The notes under the pieces were generated by a model. The model was not told the DNA's origin and ran no database searches. It saw nothing but the letters and a program-made list of their open reading frames with translations. 57,963 nucleotides of DNA from Purshia tridentata. Lineage: Eukaryota; Streptophyta; Magnoliopsida; Rosales; Rosaceae. The stretch lies in the NCBI GenBank assembly GCA_003254885.1, contig QANT01004313.1, positions 1 through 57,963 of the forward strand, in the 5' to 3' direction. The position numbers and the translations under genes were made by a program. Shown one piece after another: positions 36,481 through 45,424 of the stretch (position 1 is its first letter; each line of letters begins with the position of its first letter).

Positions 36481-37175
36481 TTGGTTTGTCAGGAATGGTA
36501 AATGTAACGGTTTTTTGAATTATGAATCACTGTTTTTTTAGGAATTTAAAATTGGGAGTGGCATTTGGACTAGAAGACTATGCTTAGTTAAACTAGTAAT
36601 ATTAAATCAGGGCCTAAAAAAACTAGTAATATTAAATAATATATATCATTAAAATGGTTAAATTTTAGGTTTTTAAAATATTTTTTACTAGACATTTTAA
36701 TAGTTTCTAATATAATATGTCGCATATCAAACATTAATTACCATCCATAGAAATGCAATACATAAACTATCAGACATAAGACAACTACATTTGGTCTTGC
36801 TTTGTATACAATATAAGGGCATTTCAATCAAATTCCTCATAAGGATTCTCTGTATTGGGCCACTGGCCACAGTTCAAGGCAGGAACTAGTGCTGAAATAT
36901 AACAGTATGGTGGTATTTGGCTATTTGCACTTGTTAAGGAGTAAAATTTCAGGGCTAAATGTTAATATTTACAAGAAAAAGAGAAAAAATGGAAAATTTG
37001 CTTTCCTTTTTCGTTCAATAAAATACAATTTAATATAAAAACTTTGCAAATCTATATTGCTTTAAGCTTCATCTCACAACAACCCATTTGTATCTCCGAA
37101 AATTTCTGTATATGACATGAATATTCTAATCTTCACAGAGTTCATTTGTGTATGTGATAACAGCCAGCCAGACCC
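36481..37175. other. Intergenic between PPR start and CASP-like stop
   Basis: Promoter region of the PPR gene and 3' untranslated region of the CASP-like gene, both minus strand. No further gene seen. Confidence 0.5.
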
Positions 37176-39201
37176 TTACAAACAAGGAAGAAGCCAAAGA
37201 TTGAATAGAGAAGAACCTAGTGAAAGAAACCATGAAAGGAAAGCCATTGCAGCAGATAATTGGTATCTAGTGCATAACTTTGCAGGGCAGTAGGATCCAC
37301 CAGCCTCAAGTAGGAGCATTGTGGTACTAGCTGTTGAGCAGGCTGCAGCTAGTGAGAGATATGATAAAGCCTGTGATAAAAGTATTTTTTTTCTTAATCA
37401 AATTATGAAAAGGAAGCGACGGTGAAGTTCTTAATGAAATGGATTAAAGCACATACCAAGTCTCCAATGACGATGATTATAATTATTCTAGCTTGATGAG
37501 GTACGCATCTAACAAAGACAGAGTAGGCATCCACTATCACCAAAGTCATGCCCCATGGAACTACCAAACCCATTACTGTCACCAAATAACTGCAAGGTCA
37601 ACATGAACAATGGAAGAGTTACTAAAAGAATTAATAAAAGAATTTCTTGTGACCAAGAGTACTTTCATCTACTACTTTGTTGCATGCTCAAAATAAGCGA
37701 GACCATATATCAGATGACGCCTGACTGACAATTCAAAATAGCATTACGCAACCCTTGCAGTCATTGAGGTAAGGCAGTGCTATTGATTTTTTACAGGTTA
37801 GCCAAGGAGAAAAACCAACACTGTTGTCAAAGTGCAATTTGAATTTGCTTGGCTTTCAGGGATGAACATTTCTTAAACCTTGAAATTGCTAGTCCTTACC
37901 CAGAAGCCTCTTTCAAGAGATGGCAATATTTAAAAGGTTCCAGAATCCACACCAATAAGGCTAGTTTCAGGGAGAGGCTATTGATCAGAAATAGGACTGG
38001 AGAAAGGGAATCCACACCAGTGCTGGTTTGGAACGGGATTAGACTTCTATCGAGATACTATTAGTTTAGATATTAGAAAACTATTTCTCAAACACTTAAT
38101 CAATGACTTTAGAAACATCGATACTACATACAGGCGAGTCAGCACTAGGGAAATAAGAAAAAAAAAGGTCAACTGGGAGCAGTTGAAAGATCAGTGTACA
38201 ATATGATTTTCAATATGGTGAATGCTAATTTGTTTATTTTCTTTTCTTTGGATAAAAGATCATGTTACAATTTCAAATCAGTAAAATTGGTCTCCATTCT
38301 CCCATTTCCATTTTCCAAGCACCTTAGCATACATAGGTTTAGAAGAAACAGTTCAAGCCCCCAATTTTTGCACATATATACCTAAAGCTGTACACAGGAT
38401 ATTATAGCTAATGACATCTTTTCATTATCATGAAAATACTGCCAACCAAAAGGCAGAAGATATGGTAAACCAGAGTCTTTCGTAAATTTGGATGTGAAAG
38501 ATTTTGGCTTCCAATTATCTGTTCCAGTGTCTTTTGTAAACCAGATTTCCCATGAAGTGCCACAAAATCGGATAATTCTATCAGGCAGCAATTAATGATC
38601 TACAATGTTATAATTAGACTCCAAAGCTGTTCAGACCAAAAAAAACACATGCAGTCTCTATCTTGATTCAAATGTAAGCCTTCCCATGCTCATGTCTAAT
38701 CAAAATATTCGAAATTCACTGGTGAATTAGAGTCCAAATATATTTATGGCTCACTTCTTATCTTCTGCATGTACAAATCTCTAAAATTAACACAATTATC
38801 TCCAATGATCGTTACACAGTTGAGGTCTCAATTCTTTGGAAAGTCAATCGTCGGTATGTAGCTAAAAAAAAAATTGAAATTCAGAGGTAATAAACCAAAA
38901 CTATTCATCTGGGTAGTTTTCCATAGCACAACAAGGTAACAAAAAAGATTTGCCAACAAATTCAAAAACAGAGATAAGTGTATTGAAGAACAAGTCAAAA
39001 CCACAAAAGGGTTGGATGAAAATGAAATCCATTCAACTAAAAGGCCAGAGTTGGAAGAATTTGAAACTACCAGAAAGCTGTGTAGCTGTAGAACTCTATG
39101 TCCAAGCACATGAAGAGAAGGGAGGCAGTGGAGAATATGGTCTGGCCCATGCGCAGTGCCAAGCTGGCACTGGTGCCCAATGACCCGGGCAGCTCATCCA
39201 T
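37176..39201 (-). CDS. CASP-like membrane protein (CASPL5 type)
   Basis: Four-span membrane protein of the CASP/MARVEL superfamily; the founding CASP proteins scaffold the Casparian strip, while CASP-like proteins act at the plasma membrane in less defined ways. Three exons: 39201-39071, 37589-37457 and 37370-37176, phases closing on 152 residues. The N-terminus MDELPGSLGTSASLALRMGQ matches the short PGSxGT...ALR start of the CASPL5 group. Membrane segments are visible around ASLLFMCLDIEFYSYTAFC, YLVTVMGLVVPWGMTLVIVD, IIIIIVIGDLVALSYLSLAA and AMAFLSWFLSLGSSLFNLWL. Loop Cys residues occur in GGSYCPAKLC. Upstream in-frame sequence begins only with TTG, so the ATG at 39201 is the start. Intron 1 (1481 nt) contains nothing I recognise. 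Confidence 0.82.
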
Positions 39202-40595
39202 GCTTGCATGCAGCCTTCTTCTCTGCAAGGACTCCTCATGGTGATTCAAAATCAGTAACTGGTCTTAGCCACATGACCAAATTCAATGAATAACTGGGGA
39301 AAAATATATGTGGGAAAATGAAATTAAAACTAATTGTGGGAAAATGAAATTCTAACTAATTGTGGGAATTGGGCTTAAGAGAAGGACTTGTGGGAGAGAG
39401 TAAAAATGGTGAGAGTCCGTGAATGAATCGTTTTGGTGAATTGTGAAGGAATAGAAATCTTGTGAGAATAAAAAACAAGAAAATAAAAAAAGAAAGAAAA
39501 GTGAAAGGGACGTAAGGGGTACGCAGGCTTGGCTTTGGCTTTGGCTTTGGCATCTTCTCCTTCCTTGGGGCATAAATGGTTATGTTCTCCTCCGGCAGCT
39601 TGGGTCTGGTTTTGACAAATGCTGACAATTTCACGCACCTTTGTTTTGTTTTGTTTTTTGTTTTTTTTTCTCTTTTCCTTTTTTCTTAATAAGTTTTTTG
39701 GACCACTAATTGCATTGAATAAATGGAAACATTTTTTTATGCATATATAAATGAACATTGACTTTTCTACTATAAGAGTCTATAACTCTATATAAATCTA
39801 TTAAATTTAAAGCCAATAAATGGACCTCTTATGTTTTTCTAAAAAAATGAAAAAGCCATGAATGGAACTTTTTTTTTTTGGCCAGGCATGAATGGAACTT
39901 CATTATGAGCACAACTATAAATAAATAATTGACTTTTATTCATACACTCATTTGAATTCTATTAATTAAGTTTTGTTGCTAGACTATTACAAAATATATG
40001 AAAAAAACTATAGAGATTAAAAATGAGACGGATGAAAACACAGAAAGTGATGAATTAGTGAATTACAATTTACAGATTATGGGTCTCAACTCTCAACACT
40101 TCAACTAAGAGCCTTACCTGTTAAACTACCAATTCGCTCATAATTTCTTGATTAGTTTGAAGGACATTTAAATCTAGAATTATTAGGAGTTACATCTTCT
40201 GTTGGAGCAAATTTCAATTCACGCATATAGAGATTAGTAGTCAAGATGAACACAAGGCGAGTCGTGAATAAGGACTTTATAGCAAGTTTCACAGGTATAA
40301 AACAAGTCAATTTACTTTATATGTATATTTTTTGACCTAAACTTTTGCAACCATGTTTTTGCATAAACCACATCATTGTTCCCAGGAGCAAATATTATAA
40401 AATTCAGATGAGACATATGTACATATGCACAAATGATTTAAATAAATGTTTTCTGCTTTGCATTCCCACTAATCTCATGTAGAATAAGTTTCTCTTATTT
40501 CAAGGTCCAATGCCTAATTCAATGAACTAGGCCGGTCTCTCACTGTTGGAGTCCGACTTGTTGTAGTAGAGGGCTTAAATATTGATGATATTATG

Positions 40596-40629
<34 letters not shown>

Positions 40630-41203
40630 GTAGACTTTCAAATGTAACCACACAAAAGCATATACAATTATCAAGCATTTGACAAGTTTGGGTTCCACCC
40701 CCCTTTGTCCTTCCCTTTGTAATATCTTGACAATCGTTAAGAGATTACCATAGGCTGTTAAGGAGTCCACACAGTAAGAGTTATAATATTTATATGTCAC
40801 TCAGTCCAATTATCCAAATTATGTGGCTCACATACATATACATAAAGATCATGTCACATGTCAATCCCATTTTAGAATTCTGCTTTAGTATCTCTGTTCA
40901 AACTAATCAATTTCAAATATTCCTTTCAGATTTCAGCTCAATTTTATAATTATTCTAGAAAATAAAATAAGAGTGCATACACATGAACCACATTTTGGAG
41001 CAGTGGAGCTTTGGAACATTTCCAACATTATCATCATAATACTAAACATGATAATATACAACAAAAGACGATGATCATCTCAGAGCTTGTCCAATTGGGT
41101 TACAAGAGAAAGTTCATCAGCAACACCCTTTGATAATATATAGCAAAATCTGATCAAACCCAGAAGAAAAATAAGTAGACATTAATTAACCCTAATTAAT
41201 TGA
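39202..41203. other. CASP-like leader and intergenic region
   Basis: Upstream of the CASP-like ATG lie a GGCTTT hexamer repeat (about 39533-39552) and T/A-rich leader. Further right are a 16-bp retroposon-tail insert (39871-39886), (AT)n at 40596-40623 and the 3' region of PSBO. No gene seen. Confidence 0.5.
39871..39886 (-). mobile_element. Minimal retroposon-tail insertion, 14-bp duplication
   Basis: Sixteen bases (T9, then GGCCAGG) are bounded by a perfect 14-bp direct repeat CATGAATGGAACTT at 39857-39870 and 39887-39900. Reads as an extremely 5'-truncated LINE/SINE insertion on the minus strand: a few 3'-end bases and a poly-A tail. Confidence 0.5.
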
Positions 41204-42557
41204 TCAGTCAAGCTGAGCATACCACACCCCTTGAATCTTAACATCTTTTGGAACCTTGGCTCCCAAGTCAGTATCAGACGGCTGAATGCTCTCAAACACT
41301 CCAATCAACTCCCCAGTATCAGGCTTGCTCTTGGTCACACTCAGAGTGATCTTCCCCTTCGACGACGCCACATTCTTGTTGTTCTCCTTCGCCAACTCTT
41401 CCTCATCTCCTCTGCCGCCGGCCGGCAACGCAATGGCGTTGTCGTACCCAGTGGACCCACCACGTCCCTTGGGGTCCAAGAAAGAAGATCCACGGTACGA
41501 CGGGACTAGATACTCCCCGCCGAAGTTGTCGGGTTTTCCTGAGGCCACCAGCTGTTTGATGGTGAACAAGAACGGCACGCGCTCTCCTCCGGGGAGCTGC
41601 ACTGTGACAGCAGCGTAGTCGATACCATCTTTCTCCTCGAACTTGACTGTGCCGTCTGGGGAGACCTCGAAGGGTCCTTCGATCTCGTCGAGGGTGTAGG
41701 TGAGGCGGGTCATGAGCTTCGTGTTTTGGAATTCGGGTGGGGCGTTCTTGCTCACTCCCTCTGCCTTCACTGTGAATGATGTGGGCTCCAGGCAGAACTT
41801 CTTGGCGGTGTACTTGCCGGGCTTGAAGGCGAAGGCCTCGGAGCCTCCGTCGATGGTTGGGCATTGGTTCGCGGTTCCGGTTCCTTTGACTTCAAGGTAT
41901 GTCTTCGATTGGATTTCGTCGAATGTCAGCCTCTTCGGGACTCCTTCCGCACTTGCTCCCTGTAATTAACACATGTGGTACGTGCATGCCCAACCATATG
42001 TTTAGATGTTAATTAATCTCTGCTCTTATAAATTAATCTTGTATTTGATAGTTTGATATGTTATGCTCGCAAACTCTTAATCTTAAGAATTTACAAGTAT
42101 CTATACTAAAAATCTAACAACATAGCATTCTTAATTAGAACATGAACAATCTAGATTCTCTATTCCAACTGTTTATATTCATAATCTAACAACGTAACAT
42201 ATCAAACCATATATTAAGTTAAAACCGCGTATTACTCTATATTTATGATTTGGGTGAGCAATGCACACAGCATTAAGCAAGAAATTAATGAGTGAAAGCA
42301 TAAGCATGCATTACCGAGACAACAAGGGCAGACGTAGCAAGAGCAAAGCCAGCGATCTTAGTGGCATCTACACACTTGTGAGCCAAGTCCTTAAGATCAG
42401 ATTGCAAAGAGCAAGAGAGCCTAGAATGAGCAGTTGGTTCCAAGCCAAAGGCCTTTGAAACGTTCTGAGAGGACCTGAGCTGCAGGGTGGTCCGAGCAGG
42501 CACGCCCAACTTGGTGGGTTGCATCAGCGTAGCCGCTGCTTGGAGTGAGGCTGCCAT
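41204..42557 (-). CDS. PSBO: Oxygen-evolving enhancer protein 1 (PsbO, 33 kDa)
   Basis: Extrinsic manganese-stabilising subunit of photosystem II in the thylakoid lumen; it protects the Mn4CaO5 cluster. Two exons, 42557-42315 and 41959-41204, join in phase to give 332 residues, the usual precursor length. The first ~84 residues form a bipartite transit peptide: a Ser/Thr/Arg-rich stromal part starting [14 protein letters not shown] and a lumenal signal ([18 protein letters not shown]). The mature protein starts about [20 protein letters not shown]. The conserved Cys pair occurs in NQCPTIDGG and [10 protein letters not shown]. Other family blocks are [20 protein letters not shown] and [13 protein letters not shown] at the end. 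The in-frame codons upstream start with GTG, so the ATG at 42557 is the start. Gene looks fully functional. Confidence 0.95.
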
Positions 42558-42663
42558 GGTTGTCACTTGGTTTCTGTCTCTCTGTGTCTCTCGAGACAGA
42601 GGCCTATTTGGAAGCCTTTTGTGTGGGAGATGGAGAAGTATTTGGTGGTTTTGGCGTGAGTAA

Positions 42664-42772
42664 GATAACGGATAGGATCATAGGGATAAGGTTTAGTCTC
42701 TCATTGGTTGGATGAAGCTAATGTCATAAGAGTTATTGTCTGCCAGGTGGCAAGTTTCTATTTGGGATAAAG
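42664..42772 (-). promoter_or_regulatory. GATAA (I-box-like) elements upstream of PSBO
   Basis: GATAA cores on the plus strand at 42664, 42685 (GATAAGG) and 42766, with an ATTGG (CCAAT reversed) at about 42702. GATAA-type I-boxes are common in light-regulated plant promoters, which fits PSBO. Confidence 0.4.
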
Positions 42773-42929
42773 ATATATTATAAACTCGTGGTCAGAACTA
42801 GCAGCCGCACATCCTCTGCCTTCTAGTCCACGTAATCATCGGGTTCATGTTCAACAAGACAACAAGTCTACAATCAATCAAAGGAAAATGTTCGACCAAA
42901 ATAAAAAATCAAAGAAAAAATGTGACTTT

Positions 42930-42961
42930 TTACTTCGTTTTTTTTTTGGCCGGTAAAAGAG
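42930..42961 (-). mobile_element. Short retroposon-tail insertion, 13-bp duplication
   Basis: AAAATGTGACTTT at 42917-42929 is repeated at 42962-42974. The insert has a poly-T tract followed by GGCCGGTAAAAG, the same kind of end as the inserts at 1128, 23718 and 39871. Confidence 0.45.
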
Positions 42962-43054
42962 AAAATGTGACTTTAATCATTTGGAAAACCCTTAAAAATA
43001 ATAAAATAAAAGCTCAAGGGTTTCGAACTGCACCCTCTTAAGGGCCAAAACTTT

Positions 43055-43128
43055 TGGCCCATGCAGGTCTCGAACCTGCGACCTTCGCGTTATTAGCACG
43101 ACGCTCTAACCAGCTGAGCTAATAGGCC
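43055..43128 (-). tRNA. tRNA-Ile (anticodon AAT)
   Basis: A 74-nt cloverleaf on the minus strand: acceptor stem GGCCTAT...ATGGGCC plus discriminator A, D-arm with TTAGCTCAGCTGGTTAGAGC (A box), anticodon loop TGCTAATAACG with anticodon AAT, and T-arm GCAGGTTCGAGACCTGC (B box). No intron. A CAACAA motif lies directly upstream, typical of plant tRNA genes. Confidence 0.97.
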
Positions 43129-43833
43129 TTGTTGTAGCATGTTTTCCTGTTTTTATATTAATAGAGTTTACAAAGAGTAAGAAATCTAGCAGCTGCGAAA
43201 TGTTCATCCTTGCTCGTTTACACATGAAGGGGCGACAAAGTAAAAACACCAGGTGACAATTGAAGAAGTCTATAGACTCTATACACTTGGGTCATTGGTT
43301 AGGAGATTAAGTTTTAGCTTAATTTCTTAGAGGTTTTGTTCCTCAGGCATCAAAAATTTGGTATATCCTTTATATCCACCTTGCAACTGGTCATCCAAAG
43401 CATAGTAAAAGATGTAGGTAGCATTTCATTGAGTGTCGAAAGTTTATTTCACAAGTTTCAGGCATATAATATTTGCAACCGTGTCTGTCCAATATTTAGA
43501 TAAATTTCTTAAGTTTCAGGCATATCCAGCAAAGATATGAGTAGCAGTAGCATCCATATAGTGTATGTTTAGGTTTACTTTTAGTTGCAGGAACCCAATA
43601 TTCGCAACAATGTGTGTTTTTTAAATTTCAGGAACCCAATAATGGAAACCTCCTTAGTTGACCATAGTCTCTCTACAATTGGGTAGCTTAGAATTAAGGA
43701 GCCAGTTTGGCCATAATCCTTAAGGTTAAGGCCATTATACTCAAAATACCAAGTAGGCACTACACTGCTAATGTTGACTAATTTGTATGTGCCCTGTATT
43801 GAGATTGTATCTTACAAAAACAGAGCATCGGAG

Positions 43834-43956
43834 ATTGAGAGAGAACAGATATTTGGCTCAAAAGTGCTTGAAACAAAATCATCGGTGCTCCTCAATGCAC
43901 ACATAGGAGAGTGATATTGCGGTTTCATCATTGCTACATCATCCATCTCTCTCAAT
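43834..43956 (-). ncRNA. Candidate structured RNA in the snoRNA locus
   Basis: A perfect 11-bp inverted repeat (ATTGAGAGAGA on the minus strand at 43956-43946, complement at 43844-43834) closes a ~100-nt loop. The interior has box-C-like ATGATGA and CGATGAT motifs, but I could not find a convincing CTGA box D. It lies downstream of two box C/D snoRNAs in the same orientation. It overlaps a 71-codon frame without recognisable product. Confidence 0.3.
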
Positions 43957-44107
43957 ACTTGAGGAGGAACACAAAAACAAATAAAAAACACATGAAAACA
44001 AAACGACTTCTGCTTCAGATATACCAAAAATTAAAAAGAATACCATTTTCCATTCTTAACCAAACAAAATGAAACATTAAAACTTAGAAATACAAATAAT
44101 AGAATGA

Positions 44108-44186
44108 GCAGGCATTCAGAATGAGTAGGAGGTAATTGAATTCATCAGGAAACATCAGAAAATAAAACAATCATCACTATGCCTGC
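44108..44186 (-). ncRNA. Box C/D snoRNA A
   Basis: Minus-strand 79-nt unit with all hallmarks: terminal stem GCAGGCAT (44186-44179) pairing with ATGCCTGC (44115-44108), box C GTGATGA (44177-44171), D' CTGA (44158-44155), C' TGATGA (44147-44142) and box D CTGA (44119-44116). The guide before box D reads ACCTCCTACTCATT. It is complementary to TGAGTAGGAGG, which I recall as a conserved 25S/28S rRNA segment; by the D+5 rule the target would be the A of TGAG. Directs 2'-O-methylation by the fibrillarin snoRNP in the nucleolus. The D' guide (U-rich) has no obvious target. Confidence 0.85.
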
Positions 44187-44276
44187 CTTTTATGTAAAAA
44201 AATTGAATGAAAAAATTTATTTAAAATCAGACAAATTAAAAGCAAAAATGGTTATTATATGGAAAAGTGGGAAGTA

Positions 44277-44364
44277 TTCTCTCAGACAAATGCCTCGTTT
44301 TGTCGTCACGATTTTAATTAATGAATGGATCGGACTCGTCATCGTTTTTGATCATCACAGAGAA
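44277..44364 (-). ncRNA. Box C/D snoRNA B
   Basis: Minus-strand 88-nt unit: terminal stem TTCTC (44364-44360) with GAGAA (44281-44277), box C GTGATGA (44358-44352) and box D CTGA (44285-44282). The guide just before box D, ACGAGGCATTTG, is complementary to CAAATGCCTCGT, a conserved 25S rRNA segment from memory. By the D+5 rule the third A of CAAA would be methylated. Upstream, ATCCATTCAT is complementary to ATGAATGGAT, which lies roughly 30 nt further along the same rRNA region, so the RNA may have two antisense elements. Internal C'/D' boxes are degenerate. Confidence 0.82.
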
Positions 44365-44585
44365 ACTCCAAAACCCACTTCACAAATTTCAATAAATAAT
44401 CAAAAAAAAAAAAGGAAGATACTTTGAGAAAAAACAGAGCAATCATGGATGGAAAATCTAAGCCAGAATGATTAGCATATGACCATGAGGAAGCAGAAAA
44501 CGAACAAAACGAACGGAACAGTGATTGAAGATCTATGGCTTCGACTTAAGAACGGGACTGGCCTCTGTTACGAGTTCGTGGTTGG

Positions 44586-44624
44586 TTTTATAGGCCTCAG
44601 TCGGGCTGTTTAGGGTTAGGGTTT
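44586..44624 (-). promoter_or_regulatory. Telo-box and TATA promoter of the snoRNA locus
   Basis: On the minus strand, AAACCCTAA (44624-44616) within an AAACCC-repeat stretch is followed by AGCCCGA and a TATAAAA box (44592-44586). Transcription should begin about 30 nt further, near 44555. Telo-box plus TATA is typical of plant snoRNA and ribosome-biogenesis genes, and the two snoRNAs begin about 190 nt downstream. Confidence 0.65.
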
Positions 44625-44639
44625 GGGTTTTCCCTGTCC

Positions 44640-45424
44640 TCAAAATTACGAGCATGCCATCTCTGTCGAAGCACAACCGTGGGCCTGCATATATGGGCTA
44701 GTCCTACTGTATTCAACACTGCAAAACTGGAGAATGGCCAACTGTTGGGCCTGGTTGATTAATGGGTCCAACTCATGTAAGAACCTCTTTAGATATAAGA
44801 TTCTTTATAACCTAGTCTACCGAGGAAATTTCTCTCTACCTGGATACGTGAATATGTTTGGTAATGCAATGTCCAAAAGGTTTTTAAATTCTGAGTTTTT
44901 TTTCTTTTTTTTTTTATTTACAGGGGAGGGGGAGGTTCAAAATGAGTATGTAGAGGAAATCTTTTGTCTTCGGCCAATTCCAATTCACAATAAATTCAAG
45001 TTCAAATAATGAGTATGTAGAGGAAATCTTTTGTCTTCGGCCAATTAAGCCAATTCCAATTCACAATAAATTCAAGTTCAAATCTCATAGATGCTGGTTG
45101 ATTAATTAAAAAGAAAAAGATTCCTATGAGAGGAGAATTTTAGCGACTGTTGAGAGATTTTTCTATTCTTCAATGTCAAAAATGTGTTACATGTGAATGC
45201 TCTTGATTTATCAAATGAAGAGAGCAGTCCACACAGAAGGTTCCTTTCTATTTTTCAGTCTTACATATTTACATTGATGGGAGTAGAAGTAGAAACCAAA
45301 TTTTGAACAACAAACAAAATGCCACTGAATAGAATCCAATTCTTACAAAAGAGGAGTTGGAAATTCAATGGTTTGCAAAATGAGAAACACAAACAATTGT
45401 AGAACCAGTTGTTTATTACAGTGG
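44640..45424. other. Intergenic, no gene seen
   Basis: Apart from the tandem duplication at 44941-45083, this stretch holds no recognisable gene; its right part is the 3' region of COR413. Confidence 0.5.
44941..45083. repeat. Tandem duplication, 67 and 76 bp
   Basis: Unit 1 (44941-45007) and unit 2 (45008-45083) are identical apart from a 9-bp insertion (AAGCCAATT-type) in unit 2, so the event is recent. No coding role seen. Confidence 0.85.

Noticed and set aside
36157..36501. 114-codon plus-strand frame
   Set aside because: Antisense shadow of the PPR coding region.
41403..41864. 153-codon minus-strand frame inside PSBO
   Set aside because: Arg/His-rich alternate frame of the PSBO exon; PSBO itself is unambiguous.
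44179..44427. 82-codon plus-strand frame starting MPAFYVKKLNEK
   Set aside because: Overlaps the two snoRNAs on the opposite strand; no recognisable protein.
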